Below, one piece after another: positions 9,219 to 17,935 of a stretch of DNA of 64,000 bases. Origin of the DNA: Marinomonas ostreistagni. Its GTDB lineage: Bacteria; Pseudomonadota; Gammaproteobacteria; Pseudomonadales; Marinomonadaceae. The position numbers and the translations under genes were made by a program. The notes below the pieces were generated by a model, which was not told the origin of the DNA, made no database searches, and saw only the letters and a program-made list of their open reading frames with translations. Each line of letters opens with the position of its first letter. Position 1 is the first letter of the stretch. The stretch lies in the NCBI RefSeq assembly GCF_016888445.1, contig NZ_JAFEKF010000001.1:558001-622000 (forward strand), in the 5' to 3' direction.

Positions 9219-9665
9219 TTATAAAATCTGTGCTGCGTGCTCTTTTGTTTTTACTTTTTCAATGATGTTTTCAAGGTTGCCCGATTCGTCGATGATGAAA
9301 GTAGTGCGCACGGTGCCCATGTATTCTTTGCCCATAAACTTCTTCAGCTGCCAGGTGCCGTACAGTTCGTGTACGGATTTGTCTTCATCCGAAATCAGTG
9401 TAAAAGGCAGTTCTTGTTTCTTAATGAAGTTTTGGTGGCGTTTTTCGCTGTCTGGGCTGATGCCCAGTACGACGTAGCCTGCATCAGTAAGCTCTTGGTA
9501 ATGGTCACGTAAGTTACAGGCCTGTGCGGTGCAGCCAGGTGTTGAGTCCTTTGGATAGAAGTATAAGATGACTTTTTTGCCACGAAAATCGCTCAATTTA
9601 ATCGGGTTGCCGTCTTGGTCTTTGGATTCGAAATCAGGGGCTGGTTGTCCGATGGTTAGGCTCAT
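9219..9665 (-). CDS. bcp: Bcp, thioredoxin-dependent peroxiredoxin
   Basis: Bcp reduces hydrogen and organic peroxides with electrons from thioredoxin. The 148-residue product has the motif STPGCTAQACNLRD with the peroxidatic cysteine and a resolving cysteine five residues later, typical of the Bcp/PrxQ class. I chose the ATG at 9665 (product MSLTIGQPAPDF) because GGAG lies just upstream and it fits the family; the frame is open to 9809, but the extra residues do not look like Bcp. It is divergent from dapA across 170 bases; gcvR, found here in Pseudomonas, is absent. Confidence 0.95.
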   Translation of the reverse strand: MSLTIGQPAPDFESKDQDGNPIKLSDFRGKKVILYFYPKDSTPGCTAQACNLRDHYQELTDAGYVVLGISPDSEKRHQNFIKKQELPFTLISDEDKSVHELYGTWQLKKFMGKEYMGTVRTTFIIDESGNLENIIEKVKTKEHAAQIL

Positions 9666-9835
9666 GGTGTACTCCAGTTTTGTTTGATGTCTTAATTTTA
9701 CAATGTTTACGCAATGAAAAGCCGAATAGTTTACTCTAGAAGCCATTGCGACTAAATATTGCGAGCTTGTTGTGTTGTATAGGGCAAACGTGAGCGGTAG
9801 ACTATGCACGCTTAATTTAATGTGGAGATGTACTG

Positions 9836-10714
9836 ATGATCACTGGAAGCTTAGTTGCGCTTATCACCCCTATGACACAAGATGGTCACATCGATAAGCC
9901 GAAGCTGGACGCGCTAATCGAGCACCATATCGCTTCAGGTACACACGGTATCGTTGCCGTGGGAACAACGGGTGAGTCGGCCACATTAACCTATGATGAG
10001 CACGCGGATGTGATCCGCCAAGTGGTGCAAACGGTCAATGGTCGTATCCCTGTTATCGCAGGTACGGGCGCTAACTCGACCCATGAAGCCATTGATCTGA
10101 CACAGCGTGCTAAAGATGCTGGTGCCGATGCGTGTTTGTTGGTCGTGCCATACTACAACCGCCCAACCCAAGAAGGTATGTACCAGCACTTTAAAGCCAT
10201 TGCTGAGGCGGTAGACATTCCGCAAATTCTTTACAACGTACCAGGCCGTACGGTTGCAGATATGAGCAATGATACCGTATTGCGTTTATGTGGCATTGCC
10301 AATATCGTGGGTATTAAAGATGCGACCGGTGATCTAGTGCGTGGCAAAGACTTAATTGAACGTACACCTGATGATTTTGCTGTGTATTCTGGTGACGATC
10401 CAACGGCGGTTGATTTGATGCTGTTGGGTGGCAAAGGCAACATTTCGGTGACAGCAAACATTGCACCACAAGCCGTTGCGCAAGCTGCTGAACTAGCTAT
10501 CGCTGGTGATGCAGATGCAGCCCATAAAGTCGACCAAACGATTGCGCCTTTGCATTCGGGGTTGTTCGTTGAGCCAAACCCAATTCCAGTGAAGTGGGCG
10601 GCAGCGCAAATTGGCCTATGTGAGCAAAAAATTCGTTTACCACTGACTGATTTATCAGATCAGTATCATGAGACAGTGCTTAAAGCGCTCAAAGATTCTG
10701 GAATTAAGGGCTAA
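9836..10714 (+). CDS. dapA: DapA, 4-hydroxy-tetrahydrodipicolinate synthase
   Basis: DapA catalyses the first committed step of lysine and diaminopimelate synthesis, joining pyruvate and aspartate semialdehyde. The 292-residue protein is a TIM barrel with the conserved GTTGESAT motif, the tyrosine in YNVPGRT, and the Schiff-base lysine in IVGIKDATGDL at about residue 161. Length is the family norm. It is followed after four bases by bamC; the dapA-bamC-purC order is widespread in gammaproteobacteria. Confidence 0.97.
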   Translation: MITGSLVALITPMTQDGHIDKPKLDALIEHHIASGTHGIVAVGTTGESATLTYDEHADVIRQVVQTVNGRIPVIAGTGANSTHEAIDLTQRAKDAGADACLLVVPYYNRPTQEGMYQHFKAIAEAVDIPQILYNVPGRTVADMSNDTVLRLCGIANIVGIKDATGDLVRGKDLIERTPDDFAVYSGDDPTAVDLMLLGGKGNISVTANIAPQAVAQAAELAIAGDADAAHKVDQTIAPLHSGLFVEPNPIPVKWAAAQIGLCEQKIRLPLTDLSDQYHETVLKALKDSGIKG

Positions 10715-10718
10715 TGGT

Positions 10719-11819
10719 ATGAAACAACATAACCTTAAGATTGTAAGCGGTGTCATCGCGCTTGGCCTGTTGAGTGGCTGTACTAGTATGTTGACCGATC
10801 ATGGTCTGGACTACCAAGAGTCAGAAGCAAGTGATGTAACCTTGCAGCTGCCGAATGATGCTCAACCCACTCGCGATAAGCTTGTTATCCCTAATGAAGA
10901 TCGTATTGGTGATTTGACTGCCAAAGGCGAGTTTGAAGCACCTAGAGCGCCGCTTTCATTCCAGCCATTAGCGTATGCACCTTTACGCCTGAGTGCTCAG
11001 CAAGCTGTGCTGCAATTGCCGTTAGATATCGAGCAATCGCGTACACTTATGTCTGACTATCTGACGCAGATGGCGGCCGCTCACGATGCTGAGATTGAGC
11101 TTCAAGTAAGCGACAATGGCTTATCTACTTCCGCTTTTTCTCTGGAAGAGCAGGGGACATTGAAAAAAGTTTGGTATGTAGTGACCAAGCTTGAAACACC
11201 TAAATACCGTTTTGTCATCGACTTTGATGAACAGAATTTGATGACACAAGCCAATATCCAAGTAGTGTCGATTAAAGACGGTTCTGAATCCCCCGTTAAT
11301 CTAGACAAATCGGATCGTTTCGCTAGCTTGATCGTTGATATGTGGACGACGTTTGCCAGTGAGATCAAGGTGTCACGTGTGCTGTTGTCTGATCAAAGCA
11401 ACGTCAATCGCCCACTTAATGAAAACTCTCCTGTGTGGATGCGCAGCAATGGTGAGCTTGCGTTTAATCTAGGCAACCGTTTTTCAGAGCGTTCTTTTGA
11501 AGCCTACATTGGCAACTCTGATGGCGTATTTTTAACAGGTGATAACAATCAAGAGATCAGTGTTGTGCCTGCCGAGCAATTAGCTAAAGTGGGTGACATT
11601 ATTGATTTTAACCTGCCAGTTAAATCTGCTGAAGGTGAGGACGGTATTAAGTTGTTTAACGTACGACGCCGTAACCTTGATGATGTTGAATGGAGTGCTC
11701 GCAGCTACCCCTACAGCATTGTACGCCAGCAGCAAGGCTACTTTTTAACGGTTGATACTTCAGCGACGGATTATCCGAAACTGACTTCGTACCGAATTTT
11801 TTCGCGCCTAGCGAAGTAA
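10719..11819 (+). CDS. bamC: BamC, outer-membrane assembly lipoprotein
   Basis: BamC (NlpB) is an accessory lipoprotein of the BAM complex. From the ATG at 10719 the product has 366 residues, with a lipoprotein signal peptide and lipobox LSGC. An unstructured N-terminal stretch follows that includes a DYQESEASDVTLQLP-like segment, the type known to bind BamD, and then two helix-grip domains. An earlier in-frame start at 10668 falls inside dapA and would abolish the lipobox. Sequence outside the N terminus is only loosely conserved in this family, so the call rests on lipobox, length and dapA/purC context. Confidence 0.88.
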   Translation: MKQHNLKIVSGVIALGLLSGCTSMLTDHGLDYQESEASDVTLQLPNDAQPTRDKLVIPNEDRIGDLTAKGEFEAPRAPLSFQPLAYAPLRLSAQQAVLQLPLDIEQSRTLMSDYLTQMAAAHDAEIELQVSDNGLSTSAFSLEEQGTLKKVWYVVTKLETPKYRFVIDFDEQNLMTQANIQVVSIKDGSESPVNLDKSDRFASLIVDMWTTFASEIKVSRVLLSDQSNVNRPLNENSPVWMRSNGELAFNLGNRFSERSFEAYIGNSDGVFLTGDNNQEISVVPAEQLAKVGDIIDFNLPVKSAEGEDGIKLFNVRRRNLDDVEWSARSYPYSIVRQQQGYFLTVDTSATDYPKLTSYRIFSRLAK

Positions 11820-11858
11820 CAAATCCCCTTACAGAATTGAATTTTGGAGACTCTCCTA

Positions 11859-12575
11859 ATGGAAAAACGACAAGAGCTATACGCAGGCAAAGCAAAATCG
11901 GTATTTCGCACCGATGATCCTGATAAAATGGTTCTAGTATTCCGCGATGACACCTCTGCATTTGACGGTAAAAAAGTTGAGCAACTTGACCGTAAAGGCA
12001 TGGTAAACAACAAATTTAATGCATTCATTATGTCTAAGCTGCAGGAAGCGGGTATTCCAACTCACTTCGAAGCGCTGCTAAGTGATAACGAATCATTGGT
12101 GAAATGCCTTGAGATGATGCCAGTTGAGTGTGTCGTGCGTAACGTTGCTGCGGGTAGCCTTTGTCGTCGTTTAGGCGTTGAAGAAGGCTTAGAGCTGACA
12201 CCGCCAACGTTTGAACTTTTCCTTAAAAACGATGCCTTAGGTGATCCTATGATCAACGAATCTCACGTTGAATCATTCGGTTGGGCTGAGCCTGCACACC
12301 TTGCTAAAGCTAAAGAACTTACTTACAAGGTCAATGACGTGCTGAAAGCATTGTTTGCCAGTGGCGGCATGATCCTTGTCGATTACAAGCTTGAATTCGG
12401 TTTGTACAAGGGTGAAGTGGTGCTTGGTGATGAGTTCTCTCCAGATGGCTGTCGCCTATGGGATGCGCAAACTAAAGAAAAATTGGACAAAGACCGCTTC
12501 CGCCAAGGTCTTGGTGGTGTGATCGAAGCCTATGAAGATGTTGGACGTCGTATCGGTATCGACTTTGATGCGTAA
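11859..12575 (+). CDS. purC: PurC, SAICAR synthase
   Basis: PurC ligates aspartate to CAIR in purine synthesis. The protein has 238 residues, the usual length for the bacterial enzyme. It starts with [14 protein letters not shown], and contains [27 protein letters not shown] and LVDYKLEFG, all typical of SAICAR synthase. The ATG at 11859 is preceded by GGAGA at 8 bases, which favours it over the in-frame ATG at 11844. A terminator follows. Confidence 0.97.
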   Translation: MEKRQELYAGKAKSVFRTDDPDKMVLVFRDDTSAFDGKKVEQLDRKGMVNNKFNAFIMSKLQEAGIPTHFEALLSDNESLVKCLEMMPVECVVRNVAAGSLCRRLGVEEGLELTPPTFELFLKNDALGDPMINESHVESFGWAEPAHLAKAKELTYKVNDVLKALFASGGMILVDYKLEFGLYKGEVVLGDEFSPDGCRLWDAQTKEKLDKDRFRQGLGGVIEAYEDVGRRIGIDFDA

Positions 12576-12590
12576 TTACTGACGTTGTAC

Positions 12591-12618
12591 TAGAAGGGGC
12601 TTTAAGCCCCTTCTTTGT
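12591..12618 (+). terminator. Terminator after purC
   Basis: GAAGGGGC and GCCCCTTC form a stem around the loop TTTAA (12593-12613), with a short T-rich tail. It ends just before the first possible start codons of the lol permease gene, which leaves little room for a separate lol promoter. Confidence 0.7.
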
Positions 12619-12623
12619 TATGG

Positions 12624-13877
12624 ATGAATGCTTTAATGAATCTACTGCCTGTTAAGATTGGCTTGCGCTACGCGCGTGCGAAACGTGCCAATCATTTCAT
12701 TTCTTTTATCAGCTTTTCGTCAATTGCAGGGATTGCCTTAGGTGTGGCCGTTTTGATCACAGTCCTATCGGTGATGAATGGCTTTGACCGCGAGTTGCGT
12801 GAGCGTATTTTGGGTATGGTGCCCCATGCCACTGTGTGGGGGGATCCGACCTTAGTGGATTGGTCTGCAACCGCAGATCAGGTGAGCACTATGCCAGGTG
12901 TCAAAGCCGTGGCGCCGCATATCCAAGCGCAAGTGATGTTTCAGTCTCAGCGTGGTGTGCATGGCGCTCTACTCAACGGCATCGAGCCAAGCCAAGAAGC
13001 GCAAGTTTCTATTTTGCCTAATCATATGACCTCTGGGGCCTTGGGTGATCTTCAGCCTGGGCAATTTGGTATTGTTTTAGGTGAGCAGTTGGCGCGTATG
13101 CTAGGTGTGCGCGTTGGCGATAAAGTCACCGCTTTAATGCCTAAGGCGAATGTCTCCATTGCCGGTATTACACCGACATTGAAGCGCTTTACCTTGGTGG
13201 GTACGTTTAAAGTGGGGGCGGAGTTAGATTCCAGTCTTGCTTACATTCATATCCAAGACGCAGCACGTCTAAAGCGTTATCAGCCTAACGATGTGGAAGC
13301 TTTACGTATTGCTTTTGACGACTTGTTTGAGGCGCCTAACCGTATTTGGGATATCGCGCGAGCGATTCCTGGACAAAACAAGGTCAGTGACTGGACACGC
13401 ACGCACGGCAATTTGTTCCAAGCTATTAAAATGGAAAAGACCATGATTGGTTTGTTGTTGTTGCTGATCGTTGCGGTGGCGGCATTTAACATTGTATCGA
13501 CTCTAGTCATGGTGGTGACGGATAAGCGTACTGACATTGCGATTTTACGCACCATGGGACTCACATCTCGCCAAGTAATGTCGGTGTTTGTTGTGCAAGG
13601 TATTTTTATTGGCCTTTTAGGCACCACGATTGGCTTGGTGTTGGGTGTCACAGCGGCGCTAAATGTCAGCGATGCGATCGCTTGGCTTGAGACGGCTTTG
13701 GGCATTCAGTTCTTAAGTGGTGATGTGTACTTTATCAACTATTTGCCATCTCAGCTTGAATGGTCCGATGTACGTTTTATTGTATCGGCGGCCTTTATTA
13801 TGACGGTATTGGCGACGCTTTACCCAGCGTGGCGTGCCTCTAAAGTGGATCCAGCGGAGGCTTTGCGCTATGAATAA
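12624..13877 (+). CDS. Lipoprotein-releasing ABC permease, LolC/LolE (LolF-like)
   Basis: This is the membrane subunit of the exporter that extracts lipoproteins from the inner membrane and hands them to LolA. The 417-residue protein has the MacB/FtsX layout: one N-terminal membrane segment (about 20-50, followed by LSVMNGFDRELRERILG), a large periplasmic domain, and three C-terminal segments (about 275-300, 320-350, 380-400). The start is uncertain: ATG at 12624 or 12636, neither with a clear ribosome site. LolD follows with an 8-base overlap, but no second LolC/LolE gene is present, which suggests a homodimeric LolF-type permease. Confidence 0.88.
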   Translation: MNALMNLLPVKIGLRYARAKRANHFISFISFSSIAGIALGVAVLITVLSVMNGFDRELRERILGMVPHATVWGDPTLVDWSATADQVSTMPGVKAVAPHIQAQVMFQSQRGVHGALLNGIEPSQEAQVSILPNHMTSGALGDLQPGQFGIVLGEQLARMLGVRVGDKVTALMPKANVSIAGITPTLKRFTLVGTFKVGAELDSSLAYIHIQDAARLKRYQPNDVEALRIAFDDLFEAPNRIWDIARAIPGQNKVSDWTRTHGNLFQAIKMEKTMIGLLLLLIVAVAAFNIVSTLVMVVTDKRTDIAILRTMGLTSRQVMSVFVVQGIFIGLLGTTIGLVLGVTAALNVSDAIAWLETALGIQFLSGDVYFINYLPSQLEWSDVRFIVSAAFIMTVLATLYPAWRASKVDPAEALRYE

Positions 13878-14553
13878 TGCAGTGTTGCGCAGTGAAGCGC
13901 TGAGCAAGCAATATCGTGATGGTAAGCTTGATGTCAGTGTGTTTGAAAATATTAATTTCGAATTATTTAAAGGTGAAGCCGTTGCTATCGTTGGTAGCTC
14001 AGGCTCGGGTAAGACAACCTTATTGAATTTGCTGGCGGGTCTTGATCGTGCAACAGCAGGGCAGGTGTTGATCAGTGATCAAGCTTGGTTTGGTGTCAAA
14101 GATGCAAAGCGCTCACGCCTGCGTAATCAGCAGCTTGGGTTTGTCTATCAGTTTCACCATCTATTGCCGGAGTTTAGTGCTTTGGAAAATGTGATGATGC
14201 CTTTGTTGATCGCCAACAAAAGCCGTGCAGAGTCAAAGCAGGTGGCTACCTCTCTGCTGCAAGATGTGGGCTTAGGTGAGCGCTTGTCTCATCGCCCTGC
14301 TAAGCTTTCAGGTGGAGAGCGTCAGCGTGTGGCGATTGCTCGCGCTCTGGCAAATGATCCAGTGTGTGTCTTGATGGACGAGCCGACTGGTAACCTAGAT
14401 GAAACGACGTCGAAAGAGATTCAAGAGCTGATTGTTCGATTGAAGCAAGAAAAGCAAATGGCCTTTTTGATCGTCACTCATGATGAGAAGATGTTATCTT
14501 GGATGGATCGAGCCTATCGCTTACAGCATAAAACTCTGCATCAAGTGGAGTGA
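13870..14553 (+). CDS. lolD: LolD, ATPase of the lipoprotein exporter
   Basis: LolD is the ABC ATPase that powers lipoprotein release. The 227-residue protein has Walker A GSSGSGKTT, signature LSGGERQRVAIARA and Walker B VLMDEPTGNLD, with the LolD/MacB-type Q-loop region YQFHHLLPEFSALENVMMP. I start at the ATG at 13870, where GGAGG lies 9 bases upstream and the gene overlaps the permease stop, indicating coupling. Its 3' end overlaps the convergent DUF2062 gene by 13 bases. Confidence 0.95.
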   Translation: MNNAVLRSEALSKQYRDGKLDVSVFENINFELFKGEAVAIVGSSGSGKTTLLNLLAGLDRATAGQVLISDQAWFGVKDAKRSRLRNQQLGFVYQFHHLLPEFSALENVMMPLLIANKSRAESKQVATSLLQDVGLGERLSHRPAKLSGGERQRVAIARALANDPVCVLMDEPTGNLDETTSKEIQELIVRLKQEKQMAFLIVTHDEKMLSWMDRAYRLQHKTLHQVE

Positions 14554-15065
14554 TTTTTAGGGCGACGCTTACGTTGCTGCCAGCGCTTAATGACATGGAG
14601 TCGCCAAAGTAGCAGGATAGCAGCGTAGGCTAAGCCGCCTAATACAAAGCCAGCGACGGTAGAACCCACATAAAGTGGTATCCAGATGTGCTCCATTTGG
14701 CCCCAGATCCATTCCACCGATAATTGGAATTCAGAATCGATACCGTTGCCAATGATCCATGTACCAATCAAGTAATTGACGTAAAACACCAAGGGCATGG
14801 TAAGAGGGTTGGTGACCCAAACTAGTGCGATCGATAGAGGAATGTTGGCGCGCAACGGTATGGCAAAAAGCGCAGCAGCAACCATTTGGAATGGCATCGG
14901 CAAGGCTGCCCAAAAAATACCATTCCAAAAAGCTTTTGCGACAGAGCGTCTTGAAAGATGCCAGAGGTCGGCTTCATAAATTTGCGATCCCAGTATCTTG
15001 AGGGCCTTATTTTGCTTTAAGGTCTCAGGGTGAGGGATCAACTTTTTTAGATAACGCTTAGGCAT
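14541..15065 (-). CDS. DUF2062 family membrane protein
   Basis: The 174-residue protein belongs to the DUF2062 family of small membrane proteins of unknown role. Visible segments are at about 60-80 (LPMPFQMVAAALFAIPL), 85-110 (ALVWVTNPLTMPLVFYVNYLIG) and 140-165. The proline- and asparagine-containing WVTNPLTMPLVFY is the family hallmark. I start at the ATG at 15065 (MPKRYLKKLIP), since the open frame upstream overlaps comEC and has no family likeness. In Pseudomonas the same gene sits between the lol genes and comEC. Confidence 0.8.
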   Translation of the reverse strand: MPKRYLKKLIPHPETLKQNKALKILGSQIYEADLWHLSRRSVAKAFWNGIFWAALPMPFQMVAAALFAIPLRANIPLSIALVWVTNPLTMPLVFYVNYLIGTWIIGNGIDSEFQLSVEWIWGQMEHIWIPLYVGSTVAGFVLGGLAYAAILLLWRLHVIKRWQQRKRRPKNHST

Positions 15066-15102
15066 AAAAACTACTTTGGCTACATCAGGACACGGAGGTC
15101 CT

Positions 15103-16863
15103 ATGCTGCTTATAAATGTTTGCATAATCGTGGCTGCGGTTTTAGTGCCGTCGCCCTATAGATGGCTTTATTCTACTTGCATACTGTTGCTATGTCTCTA
15201 TCAAATGGTGCATAAGCGATGGCTTGCTCTGTTATTTATTAGCATTTCCTTAGTTTCCCTTCTTCTTCATCAGCCCTGGCAGAATAAATCACTAGCGCTA
15301 GCGCCCACTTATAAAGTGGACTGGTTGCCATCGCATCAATGCTTTATTGGTCCGTCTGAAGCCAATCTTAACTATGTCTTGATCAAAGCGCAGCGCCGCG
15401 ATCTTTATCTTACGCCTTGTGATGCAGGAAGGTCCTTTAACCAAGCGCAAAGCATTAGCGTGACGCTCACATTAGCGGATCTACAGGGCTCACGCTTAGC
15501 CCGCTTTGCTTATGGCAAGGGAGTTGATGCATTAGGCTACGCCAATGCTATTCCTAAAAATATGACGACGATGTCTGATGCGCAGAGTCGGTTGTCGCAG
15601 TTTGCTAGCTGGCGCTTTGCCTATTCGATCATAAAAGGTGAGCGTACTCAGTGGGATCAGCGCGACCAATGGTGGGTGAATTATCTAGGGATTACGCATT
15701 TATTTGTTGTCTCGGGTTTGCATGTGGGCTTTGTGTGTTTGTTAGCACTGTGTGTCGTGCGTGGCGTATGGTGGCTGTGGCCGAGTGTATATCGCTATTG
15801 CGGCCGACGCGTGGTGCTCGAATGGTGGGCGGCGGTACCCGCTTGCTTTGTCTATGCCCAGTGGAGTGGTGCGGGAGAGCCAGCTGTGCGAGCGGCATTA
15901 ATGGCACTTTGTTTTATGAGTCTAAGAGTGTTGTTTCACAAAATCAGCTTAGGTCAAATTTTACTGAGCTGTGCTTGGTTGATGCTCATCATGTGGCCTG
16001 GGCGACTGATTGATGCCTCATTCTGGCTATCGTTTGGTTTTGTTGGGTTGTTAGTGTTGTGTGTATCTAAATTGCCTAAGCTTGGCAAAGGGCTTTATTT
16101 GCAAGCACTGCTGTCGGTGTTTGCACTGCTGTTTACCCTCGGGTGGCAGGGCTATTTGAGCTCGTTAACACTCTTTATCAATTTATTACTGGTGCCGTTC
16201 GTGGCATTTGTCTGGTTTCCTGTCAGCTTGGCGTCTTTGGCTGAGGCCAACCTTTTTGGCACGGTGTGGCTCTACAGTTGGCTGGACTTTGTATTGATGT
16301 GGGGGTTTTCCTATATCGAGCCAGTATTGTTTTATGCTCCGGATGTGTTGCTGCGTTCCAATGTTGCGGCAGGCCTCAAGCTGGTGTGTATTGTCTTGGC
16401 CTTAGCAGGTGTTTTGTGGTTGCCGTTGCGAAATGCTTGGCTACTGCTGATCGGCGCTTGTGTGGTGGCGTCGCTGATGAATATAGCGCCTACGCCTGAG
16501 TTCCAGTGGCAGCGTTATGGCCATCAATTTGTGCAACAGTCTTCCCGGTCAGGGCTGCAGCCCGTTGTGAGGCAAACGATAGATGGGCACGTGGGGCTTT
16601 TTAATCCAAGGGCAAAGGATATTGGGCATTTGGCGTTACAACAAGATTGGTCCTTTGCCTTACTAAGTGAAGGTCATAAAGACGCGGTGCGTCTACGCGC
16701 TCTGGGTGTGGTAGTGCTTGAAGTTGCTGAGGGAGAGCAGATCCTTTTATATCGAAATCAGACGCAATGGCGAGTTCAGTCGTCGAATTGTTATCAGTTA
16801 TTAAATCTTCTGAAAACAGTTGCTTGCGAGCATGCAGAATCTTTAGAGAGTGTGTTAAATTAA
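15103..16863 (+). CDS. ComEC/Rec2-family protein lacking the metallo-beta-lactamase domain
   Basis: ComEC forms the inner-membrane channel for DNA uptake in competent bacteria. The product from the ATG at 15103 (GGAGG five bases upstream) has 586 residues. It keeps the N-terminal membrane segments, the soluble OB-like part around residues 60-170 and the competence membrane core with HLFVVSGLHVGF and SGAGEPAVRAALMAL. Most ComEC proteins have about 750-800 residues and end in a metallo-beta-lactamase domain with an HxHxDH motif. Here, after the last membrane segment, only about 110 residues remain and no such motif appears. No frameshift is evident. Confidence 0.85.
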   Translation: MLLINVCIIVAAVLVPSPYRWLYSTCILLLCLYQMVHKRWLALLFISISLVSLLLHQPWQNKSLALAPTYKVDWLPSHQCFIGPSEANLNYVLIKAQRRDLYLTPCDAGRSFNQAQSISVTLTLADLQGSRLARFAYGKGVDALGYANAIPKNMTTMSDAQSRLSQFASWRFAYSIIKGERTQWDQRDQWWVNYLGITHLFVVSGLHVGFVCLLALCVVRGVWWLWPSVYRYCGRRVVLEWWAAVPACFVYAQWSGAGEPAVRAALMALCFMSLRVLFHKISLGQILLSCAWLMLIMWPGRLIDASFWLSFGFVGLLVLCVSKLPKLGKGLYLQALLSVFALLFTLGWQGYLSSLTLFINLLLVPFVAFVWFPVSLASLAEANLFGTVWLYSWLDFVLMWGFSYIEPVLFYAPDVLLRSNVAAGLKLVCIVLALAGVLWLPLRNAWLLLIGACVVASLMNIAPTPEFQWQRYGHQFVQQSSRSGLQPVVRQTIDGHVGLFNPRAKDIGHLALQQDWSFALLSEGHKDAVRLRALGVVVLEVAEGEQILLYRNQTQWRVQSSNCYQLLNLLKTVACEHAESLESVLN

Positions 16864-16888
16864 GCTCAGTTTGATAAAGGAGGTCTCG

Positions 16889-17500
16889 GTGCTAGAGTTT
16901 TTTAAATCAGGTGGTGTGTTTATGTGGCCACTGCTGTTGTGTTCTATTCTTACCCTTGCGATCGTCTTGGAGCGCTTTTGGACACTTAGAGGCAATCGTG
17001 TGGCGCCGAGATCTTTACTGTCTGATGTGATGACGCGTCTTCGTGAAGATCGTATGACCTTGGACTACATTCGCAGTATGCAGGCTCAGTCTGGCTTAAG
17101 TTTTATTTTTGCTGCTGGATTGTTGAATTCGAAGCATGGTCGTCGTGCGATGAAAGAAAGCATTCAAGAAGCCGCGAACCATGTGATTCATGAATTAGAG
17201 CGCTTTATGAGCACGCTGGGAACCATCGCTGCTATTGCACCGTTAATCGGTTTGTTGGGCACCGTGGTCGGCATGATTAAGGTCTTTAATGTGTTGATGG
17301 AGCAGGGAGCGGGTAATACTCAACTTTTAGCGGGTGGTATCTCTGAAGCCCTACTGACTACGGCTGCTGGTTTGGCCGTGGCGATTCCAGCGCTAGTGTT
17401 TCACCGTTATTTTGCGCGCCGTATTGATGAGTTGGTAGTCAACATGGAGCAACAATCGACTAAGCTGATCGATGTCTTGAATGCCGATGGCAAAGAATAG
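16889..17500 (+). CDS. exbB: ExbB/TolQ-type proton channel protein
   Basis: This 203-residue protein is of the MotA/TolQ/ExbB family, with membrane segments at about 10-30, 110-135 and 150-175 and the motifs IAPLIGLLGTVVGMI and SEALLTTAAGLAVAIPALVFH. A GTG at 16889 preceded by AAAGGAGG at 5 bases is the best start; the upstream TTG at 16871 is in frame but overlaps that ribosome site. With the ExbD gene next to it, it would energise a TonB-like or lipid-related transporter. Its place between comEC and lpxK is the Pseudomonas arrangement; a tonB gene is not present here. Confidence 0.92.
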   Translation: MLEFFKSGGVFMWPLLLCSILTLAIVLERFWTLRGNRVAPRSLLSDVMTRLREDRMTLDYIRSMQAQSGLSFIFAAGLLNSKHGRRAMKESIQEAANHVIHELERFMSTLGTIAAIAPLIGLLGTVVGMIKVFNVLMEQGAGNTQLLAGGISEALLTTAAGLAVAIPALVFHRYFARRIDELVVNMEQQSTKLIDVLNADGKE

Positions 17501-17512
17501 GTGGGTGCTTCG

Positions 17513-17935
17513 TTGAAATTTCGTAGACAGAAAATCGAAGAGGTTAACATCAATTTAACACCCTTAATCGATGTGGTGTTTTTGTTGTTGATCTTCTTTA
17601 TGGTGAGTACCACGTTTAAGCAAACCACGGATTTGACCATTGATCTGCCCACAGCGAGCAGCGGTGCTGCCTCGATCGTTTCTCAGGATCCCGTTGAAGT
17701 AACCATTAGCCAAGATGGTCAGTTTGTGATTAATGGTCAAACGCTCATCAACGAGCGTATTGATACACTGGTTCAAGGGCTTCAACAAACCTTTGATGGT
17801 AACTTTGAGCGACCTTTGATTATTACTGCGGACGCCAATGCTTCCTACGAAATGGTCATGCGAGTGTATGATGCCGCGGCACAGCTTGGCATTACTAAGC
17901 TGGCGCACACTGCCCAAAAAGAAGATGCGCCGTGA
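17513..17935 (+). CDS. exbD: ExbD/TolR-type proton channel protein
   Basis: This protein pairs with the preceding ExbB. It has a single N-terminal membrane helix (about residues 12-33) with the conserved aspartate in LTPLIDVVFLLLIFFMV, followed by a periplasmic ExbD domain. The TTG at 17513 gives 140 residues starting MKFRRQKIEEVN, the usual ExbD beginning, with AGGTGG 7 bases upstream. A GTG at 17501, directly after the exbB stop, is the alternative and would add four residues. The stop codon overlaps the GTG start of lpxK. Confidence 0.92.
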   Translation: MKFRRQKIEEVNINLTPLIDVVFLLLIFFMVSTTFKQTTDLTIDLPTASSGAASIVSQDPVEVTISQDGQFVINGQTLINERIDTLVQGLQQTFDGNFERPLIITADANASYEMVMRVYDAAAQLGITKLAHTAQKEDAP

